A DNA stretch of 64,000 bases from Pseudomonas taiwanensis (GTDB lineage: Bacteria; Pseudomonadota; Gammaproteobacteria; Pseudomonadales; Pseudomonadaceae). The position numbers and the translations under genes were made by a program. The stretch covers positions 1-64,000 of the forward strand of contig NZ_QJRF01000061.1 of the NCBI RefSeq assembly GCF_013393345.1, in the 5' to 3' direction. The first letter of the stretch is position 1; each line of letters opens with the position of its first letter. The notes under the pieces were generated by a model, which did not search any database, had not been told where the DNA came from, and saw nothing but the letters and a program-made list of their open reading frames with translations. Positions 20,809 through 29,816 of the stretch are shown here, one piece after another.

Positions 20809-21917
20809 TGCAACTCCTTGAGGTGGTCGAGCTTGACCACACGGGTGACGGGGTGGAAGGGACGCTCGGCGCCGACCCAGCGCAGGCAGAAGGTGCCGTC
20901 GGCGTGGCCAGCGGTTTCCAGCCAGTTGGGCAGGCCCGGGTCGCGGTGGCTCAGCACCATGCGCACGCCGCCGCGCGCGTCCGGTTGCGCCGAGTGCTTG
21001 TTCAGGCAGATGCAGTGATGGCGGTAGTCGAGGGACTCCATCCAGTAGTTGTTGATCTGCAGGTTCCAGAAGTCGCAATCCGGCACCTGGTCGACTTCGA
21101 TCAGCAGCGCCTCGTCATCCGCCAGCGACCAGTAGCCGTGGTAGTAGAAGATGTTCGGGTCGCCGCCCACCGACTGGCACAGGGCCTGGTCCGCCGGTGG
21201 CAGCTGGTTGGTATGGGCCTGGTAGCCCTGGGCCCAGTTGGCGAACAGCCGCGCGGTGTTCTCGACGAAGCTGGCGACCCGTCCCAGGCTCTGCTGCAGA
21301 CGTTCCGCGCTCAGCGGTTCGGGCTTCTGCTGGCTGTCCAGACGCTCGATGCGCAGCTGCGCCGGCTGTTCGCTGGCGCGGTCGAGGAAGGTCTGGCGAA
21401 CGATCAGCGCGTTGCTTTCGGGCTCCAGACGCAGCCAGTTGCCGGTGTCCACGCGGTCCTGGCTGAGGATGATTTCGAAGCTGCCATCAGCGTCGAGCTG
21501 CAGTTGGCTGGCGTCGATGAAACCAGTCTGGATCATCTTGCCGTCGCTTTCGTAACCGCCCTTCTGGGTGCCGAAACTGAGGTAGGACACGCTCCCCCGG
21601 CGACCACTGACGCGGTACTGGTTCGCGCCGTTGAGGCGGGCATACTGGTAAAGGTTGTCCGGGTTGTCGGCGCCGATCTTTGCGGTCTCGTGGGACGGCG
21701 AGAAGAAGCCGGGGAAGTCCGGATCGGCGAATTCCAGGTGCATTTCCAGGGCGATGCGCAGCAGGCGGGTCAGGTAGCGGAAGCCCTCGGCGCGGGTCTG
21801 CGCATCGCTGGGTGCCTCGCTTCGCAGGATCTGCTCACCGCTCCGTTTGAGCTGGTCGCAGAAATCGCTCCAGACCTGCCCGGTCAGCACCTGCTGTTCG
21901 ATTCCATCTGTGGCCAT
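20805..21917 (-). CDS. DUF1214 domain-containing protein
   Basis: 370 residues with the C-terminal DUF1214 fold (PDCDFWNLQINNYWMESLDY, LSHRDPGLPNWLETAGH). The biochemical role is not established; such genes recur beside catabolic oxidoreductases. No signal peptide is seen, so it is probably cytoplasmic. GGAG stands 7 bases before the ATG. First gene of the operon DUF1214-sulfotransferase-SDR(-DHH), with the regulon motif at 21989-22004. Confidence 0.75.
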   Translation of the reverse strand: MATDGIEQQVLTGQVWSDFCDQLKRSGEQILRSEAPSDAQTRAEGFRYLTRLLRIALEMHLEFADPDFPGFFSPSHETAKIGADNPDNLYQYARLNGANQYRVSGRRGSVSYLSFGTQKGGYESDGKMIQTGFIDASQLQLDADGSFEIILSQDRVDTGNWLRLEPESNALIVRQTFLDRASEQPAQLRIERLDSQQKPEPLSAERLQQSLGRVASFVENTARLFANWAQGYQAHTNQLPPADQALCQSVGGDPNIFYYHGYWSLADDEALLIEVDQVPDCDFWNLQINNYWMESLDYRHHCICLNKHSAQPDARGGVRMVLSHRDPGLPNWLETAGHADGTFCLRWVGAERPFHPVTRVVKLDHLKELQ

Positions 21918-21988
21918 TTCGGTCTCCTCTGGTCCGGCGGAACACCCGCCACTGCGGAAACCTTAGGGAGATGGGCGGGAGGGATTCT

Positions 21989-22004
21989 TCGTCTGGGCGG
22001 ACTA
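21989..22004 (-). promoter_or_regulatory. Regulon site a, upstream of the DUF1214 operon
   Basis: Minus strand reads TAGTCCGCCCAGACGA. A -10-like TAAGGT follows 23 bases later and the start codon 72 bases later. The rest of this 375-base gap (21918-22292) holds family D and A repeats and site h for the divergent gene. Confidence 0.7.
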
Positions 22005-22038
22005 AATCACCGGCTGGCTCGCTGCTGGATGTAACTCC

Positions 22039-22108
22039 GTAGGATGGGTGGAGCGGAGCGATACCCATCAGCGCGGTCGATGGGTATCGCAAGCTCCACC
22101 CATCCTAC
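22039..22108. repeat. Family D palindromic repeat
   Basis: Inverted repeat from GTAGGATGGGTGGAGC to GCTCCACCCATCCTAC with inner GATACCCATC/GATGGGTATC arms. A related copy is at 35383-35451. Confidence 0.85.
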
Positions 22109-22117
22109 GATCTGGAT

Positions 22118-22175
22118 GTAGGAGCGAGCTTGCTCGCGAAGGGGGCGCATCATTCGCCAGCAAGCTGGCTCCTAC
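22118..22175. repeat. Family A palindromic repeat
   Basis: Opens GTAGGAGCGAGCTTGCTCGC and closes GCCAGCAAGCTGGCTCCTAC, between two divergent regulon promoters (sites a and h). Confidence 0.8.
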
Positions 22176-22197
22176 AGCGAGGCAATGAGCGGGAACC

Positions 22198-22213
22198 TAG
22201 TCCACCCGGACGA
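22198..22213 (+). promoter_or_regulatory. Regulon site h, upstream of the SRPBCC gene
   Basis: TAGTCCACCCGGACGA, a full match to the consensus, 80 bases before the start codon. A weak -10-like GAGCAT lies 22 bases downstream. Confidence 0.7.
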
Positions 22214-22292
22214 GGAACTGGCGACAACGGGCGCGGAGCATCGGCCGGATCGGCGTCGCGCGGTGCGGTGCCTGAATCCCGAGGAATCCCAG

Positions 22293-22763
22293 ATGGCTGA
22301 AGAAAAGAACCTGGTGCGGTCGCTGACCGTGGACATCGCTGCCCCCGCCGAGCTGGTCTGGTCGGTCCTGGCGGACCTTGTGCGCTACCCCGAATGGAAC
22401 CCCTTCACCGTGAAGGTGGAGTCCAGCCTGCGCCTCGGCGAGCCGGTGAACCTGTACCTGCCCAATCCCGCCAGCCCTGGCGAGCTGCTGCATGTGGTCG
22501 AGCAACTGGCCAGCTTCGAGCCACCGCGCCTGCTGGCCTGGGAGATGCACGCCAGCGCGAGCAACCCCGACGCCGCGCGCCGTGAGCAGCTGATCGAAGC
22601 CACCGGGCCGAAGAGTTGCCGCTACCACACCACCGACCTGTTCCTCGGTGACACCGCCGACCAGGTGATGGAACTGCATGGCCCCTGGGTCAAGCAGGGC
22701 TTCGATGCGGTGGCCCTGGCGGTCAAGGCACGCGCCGAAACGCTGTTCGCCGAGAGCCGCTGA
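22293..22763 (+). CDS. SRPBCC-fold protein
   Basis: 156 residues of the START/polyketide cyclase-like fold ([26 protein letters not shown] is the typical N-terminal strand-helix segment), with a hydrophobic cavity expected to bind a lipid or aromatic ligand. No catalytic residues can be assigned. The ATG is preceded by GAGGA. It is alone in its transcription unit, but its stop codon is only 4 bases from regulon site d for cysD. A ligand-binding or cyclase-like role in the island pathway is inferred. Confidence 0.75.
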   Translation: MAEEKNLVRSLTVDIAAPAELVWSVLADLVRYPEWNPFTVKVESSLRLGEPVNLYLPNPASPGELLHVVEQLASFEPPRLLAWEMHASASNPDAARREQLIEATGPKSCRYHTTDLFLGDTADQVMELHGPWVKQGFDAVALAVKARAETLFAESR

Positions 22764-22767
22764 AACT

Positions 22768-22783
22768 TCGTCTGCTCGGACGA
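22768..22783 (+). promoter_or_regulatory. Regulon site d, upstream of cysD
   Basis: TCGTCTGCTCGGACGA: the most symmetric copy, as TTCGTC and GACGAA pair. A -10-like TACCGT is 23 bases downstream, the same spacing as site a. The cysD start is 84 bases away. Confidence 0.7.
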
Positions 22784-22867
22784 AGAACCCCCGACGACGC
22801 TTTCCCTACCGTGGAAAAAAGCCGGCCCGCAGCACGTGGAGCCGGCCCCCACCCAAGGAGGCAAGCG

Positions 22868-23764
22868 ATGCTGACTCACCTGCAACGCCTGGAAGCCGAA
22901 AGCGTCCAGATCATCCGCGAAGTGGTCGCCGAGTGTGAAAACCCGGTGATGCTCTACTCCATCGGCAAGGACAGTGCGGTCATGCTGCACCTGGCGATGA
23001 AGGCCTTCGCGCCGGGCAAACCGCCCTTTCCCCTGCTGCACGTGGACACCACCTGGAAGTTCCGCGAAATGATCGCCTTCCGCGACCAGACCGCCGAGCG
23101 CCTGGGCCTGGAACTGCTGGTGCACATCAACCCGGAAGGCCAGGAACGCGGGATCAACCCCTTCACCCACGGCTCGGCGCTGCACACCGATATCTGGAAG
23201 ACCCAGGGACTGAAGCAGGCCCTGGACCTGTACGGCTTCGACGCGGCCTTCGGCGGTGCCCGGCGCGACGAGGAAAAATCCCGGGCCAAGGAGCGTGTGT
23301 TCTCGATCCGTTCCGAACAGCACCGCTGGGACCCCAAGCAGCAGCGCCCCGAACTCTGGCGCCTGTACAACACCCGCAAGCGCAAGGGCGAAAGCCTGCG
23401 GGTGTTCCCGCTCTCCAACTGGACCGAGCTGGATATCTGGCAATACATCTACCTCGAAGGCATTCCCATCGTGCCGCTCTACTTCGCCCAGGAGCGCCCG
23501 GTGGTGCGCCGCGACGGCACGCTGATCATGGTCGATGACGAGCGCATGCCGCTGCTCCCCGGCGAATCCCCCGAGCTGCGCAAGGTGCGCTTCCGCACCC
23601 TTGGCTGCTACCCCCTGACCGGCGCCATCGACAGCGACGCCGACAACCTGCCGGCGATCATCCAGGAAATGCTGGTGAGCCGTACCTCCGAGCGCCAGGG
23701 TCGGCTGATCGACAGCGACTCGGCCGGTTCCATGGAGAAGAAGAAACAAGAGGGCTACTTCTGA
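22868..23764 (+). CDS. cysD: Sulfate adenylyltransferase small subunit
   Basis: With CysN it makes adenosine 5'-phosphosulfate from sulfate and ATP. The 298 residues carry the PP-loop-like ATP site [20 protein letters not shown] and the conserved [17 protein letters not shown] segment. The chosen ATG follows AAGGAGGCAAGCG. It overlaps cysNC by one base (TGATG). The assimilatory cysDN of pseudomonads lies elsewhere in a different context, so this is probably a paralogue dedicated to PAPS for the nearby sulfotransferase (inference). Confidence 0.93.
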   Translation: MLTHLQRLEAESVQIIREVVAECENPVMLYSIGKDSAVMLHLAMKAFAPGKPPFPLLHVDTTWKFREMIAFRDQTAERLGLELLVHINPEGQERGINPFTHGSALHTDIWKTQGLKQALDLYGFDAAFGGARRDEEKSRAKERVFSIRSEQHRWDPKQQRPELWRLYNTRKRKGESLRVFPLSNWTELDIWQYIYLEGIPIVPLYFAQERPVVRRDGTLIMVDDERMPLLPGESPELRKVRFRTLGCYPLTGAIDSDADNLPAIIQEMLVSRTSERQGRLIDSDSAGSMEKKKQEGYF

Positions 23765-25638
23765 TGAACGCCAAGATCGAACTTGACCAGTACCTTGAGC
23801 AGCAACAACAGAAGGACCTGCTGCGCTTCATCACCTGCGGCAGCGTCGACGACGGCAAGAGCACCCTGATCGGGCGCCTGCTGTACGAAACCAAGGTGCT
23901 CTTCGAAGACCAGCTCGGCCAGTTGGAGGCGGACTCGAAAAAGCTCGGCACCCAGGGCGGCGAACTGGATTTCGCCCTGCTGGTGGATGGCCTGGCCGCC
24001 GAGCGCGAGCAAGGCATCACCATCGACGTCGCCTACCGTTTCTTCGCCACCGACAAGCGCAAGTTCATCGTCGCCGACACCCCCGGCCACGAGCAGTACA
24101 CCCGCAACATGGTCACCGGCGCCTCCACGGCCGACCTCGCGGTGATCCTGATCGACGCCCGCCAGGGCCTGCTGCCGCAGACCCGCAGGCATAGCTACCT
24201 GGTGTCGCTGCTGGGCATCCGCCAGGTGCTGGTGGCGGTGAACAAGATGGACCTGATGGATTACTCGGAGGAGGTCTTCAACCGCATCGAGGCCGACTAC
24301 CGCGCCTTCGCCGCACAACTCGGCCTGACCGATATCCAGTGCATCCCGATGTCGGCACTCAAGGGTGACAACTTGCTGGAAGGCAGCGCCAATATGCCCT
24401 GGTACCAGGGCCTGAGCCTGCTCCAGCACCTGGAGAACGCGCCCCTGGAAGCGGCCCGTGCCGGCGCCGCTTTCCGCCTTCCGGTGCAATGGGTGAACCG
24501 CCCGAACCTGGATTTCCGTGGTTTCGCCGGCAACGTCGCGGCGGGGACCATCCGCGTCGGCGAACGCATTCGCGTGCTGCCCTCGGGTCAGCAGAGCCGC
24601 GTTGCCGGCATCCTCGGCATGGCCGGCGCACAGGAAGAAGCCATCAGCGGCCAGGCCGTGACCCTGACCCTGGAAGACGAGATCGACATCAGCCGCGGCG
24701 ACCTGATCGTCCGGGCCGACGCGCCGCCCGCCGTGGCCGACCAGTTCGAAGCCACCCTGGTGTGGATGGGCGAGGAACCCATGCTGCCCGGCCGCCCCTA
24801 CCTGATGAAAATCGGCTGCCGCACCCTCGGCATGAGCTGCGCCACCTTGAAGCACAAGGTCAACGTCAACAGCCTGGAGCAGCTCGCGGCGAAAACCCTG
24901 GAGCTCAACGAGATCGGCGTGTGCAACCTGAGCCTGGACCAGGCGATCGCCTTCGATCCCTATGGGGAAAACCGCGATACCGGCGGCTTCATCATCATCG
25001 ACCGGCTGAGCAACCAGACCGTCGGCGCCGGCATGCTGCACTTCGCCCTGCGTCGCGCGCAGAACGTGCACTGGCAAGCCATCGATGTGAACGGCGCGGC
25101 CCGTGCCACGCTGAAGGGCCAGACGCCGCGCATCCTCTGGTTCACGGGTCTTTCCGGGGCAGGCAAATCCACCGTCGCCAACCTGGTGGAGCGCAAGCTG
25201 CATGCCCTGGGCCGGCACACCTACCTGCTGGACGGCGACAATGTGCGCCACGGCCTCAACCGCGACCTGGGCTTCAGCGAAGCCGACCGCGTGGAGAACA
25301 TCCGCCGGGTGGCCGAAGTGGCGCGGCTGATGCTGGACGCGGGGCTGATTACCCTGGTGTCGTTCATCTCCCCCTTCCGCGCCGAACGCGAACTGGCACG
25401 CAGCCTCGCGGGCGACGGCGCTTTCCTGGAAATCTTCATCGACGCATCCCTGGAGCTGGCCGAGAGCCGCGACCCCAAAGGCCTCTACCAGAAAGCCCGG
25501 CGAGGTGAACTGAAGAACTTCACCGGCATCGATTCGCCCTACGAGCCGCCGCTGGCACCGGACCTGCGCATCGACACGGCGAGTGAATCAGCGGAAGCAG
25601 CGGCCGAGCGCATCGTTGAGCACCTGTTGGCGCTCTGA
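23764..25638 (+). CDS. cysNC: Bifunctional sulfate adenylyltransferase large subunit / APS kinase
   Basis: The N-terminal GTPase part (about 1-440) activates sulfate with CysD; the C-terminal APS kinase part (about 450-620) phosphorylates APS to PAPS. GTPase motifs are [25 protein letters not shown] and NKMD; the kinase P-loop is [12 protein letters not shown] near residue 461, with [10 protein letters not shown] following. The protein is 624 residues, slightly shorter than the P. aeruginosa CysNC. The fused kinase means the operon yields PAPS directly, which is exactly the donor a sulfotransferase needs. Regulon site d controls the pair. Confidence 0.95.
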   Translation: MNAKIELDQYLEQQQQKDLLRFITCGSVDDGKSTLIGRLLYETKVLFEDQLGQLEADSKKLGTQGGELDFALLVDGLAAEREQGITIDVAYRFFATDKRKFIVADTPGHEQYTRNMVTGASTADLAVILIDARQGLLPQTRRHSYLVSLLGIRQVLVAVNKMDLMDYSEEVFNRIEADYRAFAAQLGLTDIQCIPMSALKGDNLLEGSANMPWYQGLSLLQHLENAPLEAARAGAAFRLPVQWVNRPNLDFRGFAGNVAAGTIRVGERIRVLPSGQQSRVAGILGMAGAQEEAISGQAVTLTLEDEIDISRGDLIVRADAPPAVADQFEATLVWMGEEPMLPGRPYLMKIGCRTLGMSCATLKHKVNVNSLEQLAAKTLELNEIGVCNLSLDQAIAFDPYGENRDTGGFIIIDRLSNQTVGAGMLHFALRRAQNVHWQAIDVNGAARATLKGQTPRILWFTGLSGAGKSTVANLVERKLHALGRHTYLLDGDNVRHGLNRDLGFSEADRVENIRRVAEVARLMLDAGLITLVSFISPFRAERELARSLAGDGAFLEIFIDASLELAESRDPKGLYQKARRGELKNFTGIDSPYEPPLAPDLRIDTASESAEAAAERIVEHLLAL

Positions 25639-25665
25639 GCCCGCACGCTCAATGGGCCTTGGCCT

Positions 25666-25729
25666 GTAGGAGCGAGCTTGCTCGCGAATGTCCCTCGCTC
25701 GGAAGTTCGCGAGCAGAGCTCGCTCCTAC
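25666..25729. repeat. Family A palindromic repeat
   Basis: GTAGGAGCGAGCTTGCTCGC to GCGAGCAGAGCTCGCTCCTAC, between cysNC and the luxR-type gene. It could insulate the regulator promoter from read-through. Confidence 0.8.
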
Positions 25730-25765
25730 ATTTCCCGGCCAAGCAAATCGATCCCCTACCGCCAC

Positions 25766-25781
25766 TAGGCCGAACGGACGA
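25766..25781 (+). promoter_or_regulatory. Regulon site f, upstream of the LuxR-type regulator
   Basis: TAGGCCGAACGGACGA with a -10-like AATACT 22 bases downstream; the regulator starts 69 bases after the site. Its presence here implies positive autoregulation if the regulator is the binder. Confidence 0.7.
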
Positions 25782-25849
25782 TTTATCCACAGCGCGCGCC
25801 GCCAATACTCAGCCGATCCAGCCCGACAACCACAACAAGCGAGGCGAGG

Positions 25850-27013
25850 ATGGACGACCTTCGACATGCCCATGAACTGGCGGGAATCAGTGCCGCCGAA
25901 CTCAGCGAACTGCTGGCACTGAACTACCGCGGACCGCAGGAACCCACGCCCTGGGCCAGCCTGCTGGAAGCGTTGCGCCTACGCTTCGACGCCAGCTACC
26001 TGACCCTGGTGCTGCGCAATCCCGCCCACGAGCGGCCGGGGCTGATCGTCAACGCCTCGATTCATGGCCCGCACCTGCCCGGCGAGCCCTCCTACAGCGA
26101 GCATTACTACGCCATCTGCCCCTTTCTCGACTGGCCGGCTGAGCAAGTGGTCACCGCCGACCAGATACTGGGGACCGGACACTGGCTGGCCCACGACTTC
26201 TACCAGAGCTACCTGCGCCCGCTCGACCTGCGCTACGTGCTGGTGGCCAACATGCAGACGGCGGCCGGCATGCACTGCGCCCTGTTCGCTTGCCGGGGGC
26301 ATTCAGGACGGGATTTCGACGCCGCGGAAACGGCCCTGGTGCGCCTGTTGCTGCCGCACCTGCAACAAGCCGTGGACCTGCACTCGACGGTGGACCAGCT
26401 GGACTCCGAACGCCGCCTCTACGCCGTGACCATCGACCGGCTATTGGTGGGCACCGCCATCCTCGACCAGACCGGCAAGGTGATGAACAGCAACCAGGCC
26501 GCCCAGCGCCTGTTCGCCGCGCGGGATGGCCTCGAATGCCACCAGGACAAGCTGCGGGCCTTCGCCGGCCAGGACAACCGCAACCTGCAGCGCAACATCC
26601 AGACCATGCTTCAGCACCACCAGCACGGCCGGGACGACTGCATCGAAGTCTTGACCCTGACGCGCCCCACCGGGGAGGTGCCGCTCAACCTGCTGCTGCG
26701 CCCCATCGCCCTGAACTACGAGGGCCAGGGCAACGCCCGCCGGCCGGCGGTGGCCGTGTTCATCCGCGATCCGGGCGATTCGCCGCAAGCCTCGCGGTGC
26801 CTGCTGCGCAGCCTGTTCCAGCTGACCCGCACGGAAACCGAGGTGGCGATGCTGATGATGGATGGCCTGACCCTGGACGAAAGCGCCGAACGCCTCGGCG
26901 TATCCCGCAACACCGTGCGCGCCCACCTGCGTGGCGTGTTCGCCAAGACCGGCGCCACGCGCCAGGCGCAATTGGTGAAGACCCTGCTGAACAGCGTGGC
27001 TTCGTTGGCTTGA
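25850..27013 (+). CDS. LuxR-family transcriptional regulator, proposed master of the island regulon
   Basis: 387 residues with a C-terminal LuxR helix-turn-helix (LTRTETEVAMLMMDGLTLDE, SAERLGVSRNTVRAHLRGVF) at about 325-380. The long N-terminal part is not an acyl-homoserine-lactone domain that I recognise and has no receiver aspartate pattern; a PAS-like middle segment (GTAILDQTGKVMNSNQAAQRLF) lies near residue 205. Size and layout recall TeiR, the steroid-responsive LuxR-type activator of Comamonas testosteroni (from memory, not aligned). It is the only regulator inside the 18.7-36.8 kb island and carries regulon site f. It converges on the acyl-CoA ligase gene across a family A repeat. Confidence 0.8.
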   Translation: MDDLRHAHELAGISAAELSELLALNYRGPQEPTPWASLLEALRLRFDASYLTLVLRNPAHERPGLIVNASIHGPHLPGEPSYSEHYYAICPFLDWPAEQVVTADQILGTGHWLAHDFYQSYLRPLDLRYVLVANMQTAAGMHCALFACRGHSGRDFDAAETALVRLLLPHLQQAVDLHSTVDQLDSERRLYAVTIDRLLVGTAILDQTGKVMNSNQAAQRLFAARDGLECHQDKLRAFAGQDNRNLQRNIQTMLQHHQHGRDDCIEVLTLTRPTGEVPLNLLLRPIALNYEGQGNARRPAVAVFIRDPGDSPQASRCLLRSLFQLTRTETEVAMLMMDGLTLDESAERLGVSRNTVRAHLRGVFAKTGATRQAQLVKTLLNSVASLA

Positions 27014-27050
27014 GGAGGGTGCACAACTCGCCCCCGTTGCACGTTTCCGT

Positions 27051-27113
27051 GTAGGAGCGAGCTTGCTCGCGAAAGACCGCGCTCGGACGCTTCGCGAGCA
27101 AGCTCGCTCCTAC
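27051..27113. repeat. Family A repeat supplying the acyl-CoA ligase stop codon
   Basis: Full inverted repeat between convergent genes. On the minus strand the TAG of its terminal GTAGGAGC arm is the stop codon of the ligase gene. Confidence 0.85.
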
Positions 27114-28681
27114 AGGTTGGCCATTCTTCGCAACGCGTCCTTGGTCACCTTGCCCGCCGCATTCAGCGGCATGGCGTCCACCACCTGGGCGCGGCGCGGG
27201 ACCTTGTAGTTGGCCATCTGCTCGCGGCACCAGCCGAGGAACTCGCCGGTATCCAATTGCTGGCCGGACGCGGGCAGGAGGAAGGCCATGGCCACTTCTC
27301 CCAGGCGCTCGTCCGGAATGCCGATCACCGCCGCCTGGGCCACGCCCGGATAGCGCAGGATCACCTGTTCGATCTCCGCCGGGTACACGTTGAAGCCGCC
27401 GGTGATGAACATGTCCTTGATGCGGTCGGTGATGCGCAGGTAGCCATCCTCGTCCAGCACGCCGATGTCACCGGTGTGCAACCAGCCTTCGGCATCGATA
27501 GCTTCGGCCGTGGCTTCGGGGTTGTTGAAGTAACCCTGCATCAGGTTGTACCCACGCACCAGCAATTCGCCCGGTTCGCCCGGCGGTACCGGGTTGCCAC
27601 TGGCATCGACGCAGCGCACTTCTACATCGGGGAAGGCGCGGCCCGAGGTGGTCGCCACCCGCTCGGCGGAATCCCCCGGCCGGCAGATGGTGACGAAGCC
27701 GCAGGCCTCGGTCAGGCCGTAGGCGGTGACGATGGTTTCGAAGCCGAGTTCGCTACGCATGCGCCGCACCATTTCCACCGGCACAGACGCCGCGCCGGTC
27801 ACCGCCACCCGCAGGCTGGACAGATCGAAGCGCTCGCGCTCGGGGAAGGCCAGGATCGACTGGTACAGGGTCGGCGGCCCGGGGAGCACGTTCACCCGCT
27901 CGCGGGCAACGCGTTCGAGCATCACCGGCACATCGAACACTTGCTGCGGCAGGATGCAGCAACCGCGCATCAGCGCCGCCAGCCAGCCGGCCTTGTAGCC
28001 GAAGCTGTGGAAGAACGGGTTCACGATCAGGTAGCGATCGCCATGGCGCAGGCCGACCATGGCGCTCCAGTCGCGGACGATGCGCAGGTTCTGGCCGTGG
28101 GCGGTCATCACGCCCTTGGGCTTGCCGGTGGTGCCAGAGGTGAACAGCAGGTCCGACAGGCTGTGCTGATCCACCTGACTCTCGCGCACCACCAGCTCCG
28201 CCGGGGACACCTCGTCCGCCAGCGCCATGAAATCGTCCCAGCCCAGGCAGCCCGGTGCCGCGCCGCGCAAGCAGATGCGCGTACGCAGATCCGGCAGCGC
28301 TTCGCCGGCCAGCAGCGACGGGTAGTCGGTGCCAAGGAATTCGCCGATCACGAACAGCAGGCTGGCGCCGCTCTCGCGCAGGATGAAGCCCGCCTCGCTG
28401 CCTTTCATCCGCGTGTTCAGCGGCACCAGCACCGCGCCGACGCTCTGCAGCGCGATGGCGGCGACTATCCACTCGTGGACGTTCGGCGCCCAGATCGCCA
28501 CCCGCTCGCCGGCCTGAATGTCCAGCGCCAGCAGAGCGCGGGCGGCCTGGCGCCGCAACTGGTCGAGCCGGTGGTAGCTGATGCGGACGCTGTCGTCCTC
28601 GATGGCCATGGATTCGCCGTAGCGGGTCGCGGTGGCGGCCAGCAGCTGAGGAATGGTCAGGACGCTTTCCAGGTCGGTCAT
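27110..28681 (-). CDS. Acyl-CoA ligase, FadD3-like class I adenylate-forming enzyme
   Basis: Activates a carboxylic acid to its CoA thioester through an acyl-adenylate. In its 523 residues the P-loop is LLFTSGTTGKPKGVMT (about 170-185), then GWLHTGDIG, and the C-terminal catalytic lysine in LNAAGKVTKDAL. FadD3 enzymes activate the steroid C/D-ring propionate HIP; overall likeness and the KshB/HsaA neighbours suggest a related polycyclic acid, but a medium-chain acyl substrate is also possible. The ATG at 28681 is used; upstream in-frame extension lacks coding character. It lies 64 bases after SDR 2 and is probably in its operon under regulon site e. Confidence 0.8.
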   Translation of the reverse strand: MTDLESVLTIPQLLAATATRYGESMAIEDDSVRISYHRLDQLRRQAARALLALDIQAGERVAIWAPNVHEWIVAAIALQSVGAVLVPLNTRMKGSEAGFILRESGASLLFVIGEFLGTDYPSLLAGEALPDLRTRICLRGAAPGCLGWDDFMALADEVSPAELVVRESQVDQHSLSDLLFTSGTTGKPKGVMTAHGQNLRIVRDWSAMVGLRHGDRYLIVNPFFHSFGYKAGWLAALMRGCCILPQQVFDVPVMLERVARERVNVLPGPPTLYQSILAFPERERFDLSSLRVAVTGAASVPVEMVRRMRSELGFETIVTAYGLTEACGFVTICRPGDSAERVATTSGRAFPDVEVRCVDASGNPVPPGEPGELLVRGYNLMQGYFNNPEATAEAIDAEGWLHTGDIGVLDEDGYLRITDRIKDMFITGGFNVYPAEIEQVILRYPGVAQAAVIGIPDERLGEVAMAFLLPASGQQLDTGEFLGWCREQMANYKVPRRAQVVDAMPLNAAGKVTKDALRRMANL

Positions 28682-28745
28682 GGGCTTTTCTCGGGGCGCG
28701 ACGGGGCAGCGGCCGGGTAAACCCGGCCGTGGCATGGATGGGAAA

Positions 28746-29519
28746 TCAGGCTTGCGGCGGTGCGAAACGGCGGCCGGCGGAGAAGCCGCCATCCACCGCG
28801 ATCATCTGGCCGCTGACGAAGGAGGCGTCGTCAGAGGCGAGGAACAGCGCCACGCTGGCCACCTCTTCCGGCTGCCCGGCACGGCAGAGCATGTGCTGGG
28901 AGGCGAAGTAGGCGTGGAATTCCTTCTGCTCCTTGACCATCTGGGTCATGGGCGTGTCGATCAGGCCCGGGCAGAGGCCGTTGACGCGGATATTGGCGTA
29001 GCCGTAGTCGATGGCCATGGAGCGGGTCAGCTGGGTGATGCCGCCCTTGGCGGTGTTGTAGGCGGCGTTGCCGTCGCAACCCTGCAGACCGAAGATCGAA
29101 CCGAAGTTGATGATCGAGCCGCTGCGCTGGGCGACCATCTGCGGCAGTGCGTAGCGGCTGGTGAGCATGGAGCCGGTCAGGTGGATATCCAGGACCCTGC
29201 GCCATTCCTCGGTGCTGGTCTCGGTGATGCTGCCACGGCTGGCGATGCCGGCGGCGTTGACCAGTGCGTCGATGCGGCCGAAGCGTGCAACCACTTCTTC
29301 CATCACCGCCTGCACACGCGCTTCGTCGCGCACGTCCAGGGTCATGAACAGCGGCGCCGGCTGCAGCCCTTCCAGGCTGGCGACGACATCCGCGCGGGGT
29401 TCACCCACGTCCAGCCCAACCACCTGCGCGCCCTCGGCGACGAAACGGCGAACACAGGCCAGACCGATACCCGAAGCGGCACCGGTGATGACCGCAACCT
29501 TGTTGGACAGACGCGCCAT
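28746..29519 (-). CDS. SDR-family oxidoreductase (island SDR 2)
   Basis: Classical short-chain dehydrogenase of 257 residues: TGAASGIG cofactor loop, NAAGIAS segment, and catalytic Tyr-X3-Lys in AAYNTAKGG, so it is expected to be active with NAD(P). It is first in a two-gene unit with the acyl-CoA ligase. Regulon site e lies 71 bases upstream of the start. The substrate is probably a hydroxyl or keto intermediate of the island pathway. Confidence 0.82.
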   Translation of the reverse strand: MARLSNKVAVITGAASGIGLACVRRFVAEGAQVVGLDVGEPRADVVASLEGLQPAPLFMTLDVRDEARVQAVMEEVVARFGRIDALVNAAGIASRGSITETSTEEWRRVLDIHLTGSMLTSRYALPQMVAQRSGSIINFGSIFGLQGCDGNAAYNTAKGGITQLTRSMAIDYGYANIRVNGLCPGLIDTPMTQMVKEQKEFHAYFASQHMLCRAGQPEEVASVALFLASDDASFVSGQMIAVDGGFSAGRRFAPPQA

Positions 29520-29590
29520 GGCAAACCTCGATGTCTTGTTGTTGGAATGGGGCTTTCGGCGGAGTCTACCGCCGGAGTGGGCAGGAGTGA

Positions 29591-29606
29591 TCGTCCGTTG
29601 AGACTA
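29591..29606 (-). promoter_or_regulatory. Regulon site e, upstream of SDR 2 and the acyl-CoA ligase
   Basis: Minus strand reads TAGTCTCAACGGACGA with a -10-like TAGACT 22 bases downstream. Confidence 0.7.
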
Positions 29607-29648
29607 CGCGGCGGAATGACCATCACACCGATCGCCCGGCCCCCACCG

Positions 29649-29725
29649 CAGGTTGTGGCTGAGCTACGCGAAGCCCAACAAATCCATGCCCCCAGTCGGG
29701 CTTCGCTGCGCTCTGCCCAACCTAC
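29649..29725. repeat. Family C palindromic repeat
   Basis: Begins AGGTTGTGGCTGAGCTACGC and ends CGCTCTGCCCAACCTAC, with AAGCCCAACA / GGGCTTCG inner arms. It lies just beyond the terminator of the KshB operon. Confidence 0.75.
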
Positions 29726-29731
29726 ACCTTC

Positions 29732-29759
29732 AAAATAAAAAACCCGGCCGAAGCCGGGT
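29732..29759 (-). terminator. Rho-independent terminator of the flavin reductase-KshB operon
   Basis: Read on the minus strand: stem ACCCGGC, loop TTCG, stem GCCGGGT, then TTTTTTATTTT. It lies 57 bases past the KshB-like stop, so SDR 2 and the ligase form a separate unit. Confidence 0.9.
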
Positions 29760-29816
29760 GTAAAGGCACTGACATACACGCTCAATACCACCCGTAAGGG
29801 CGGTAGCCCCCGGCTG

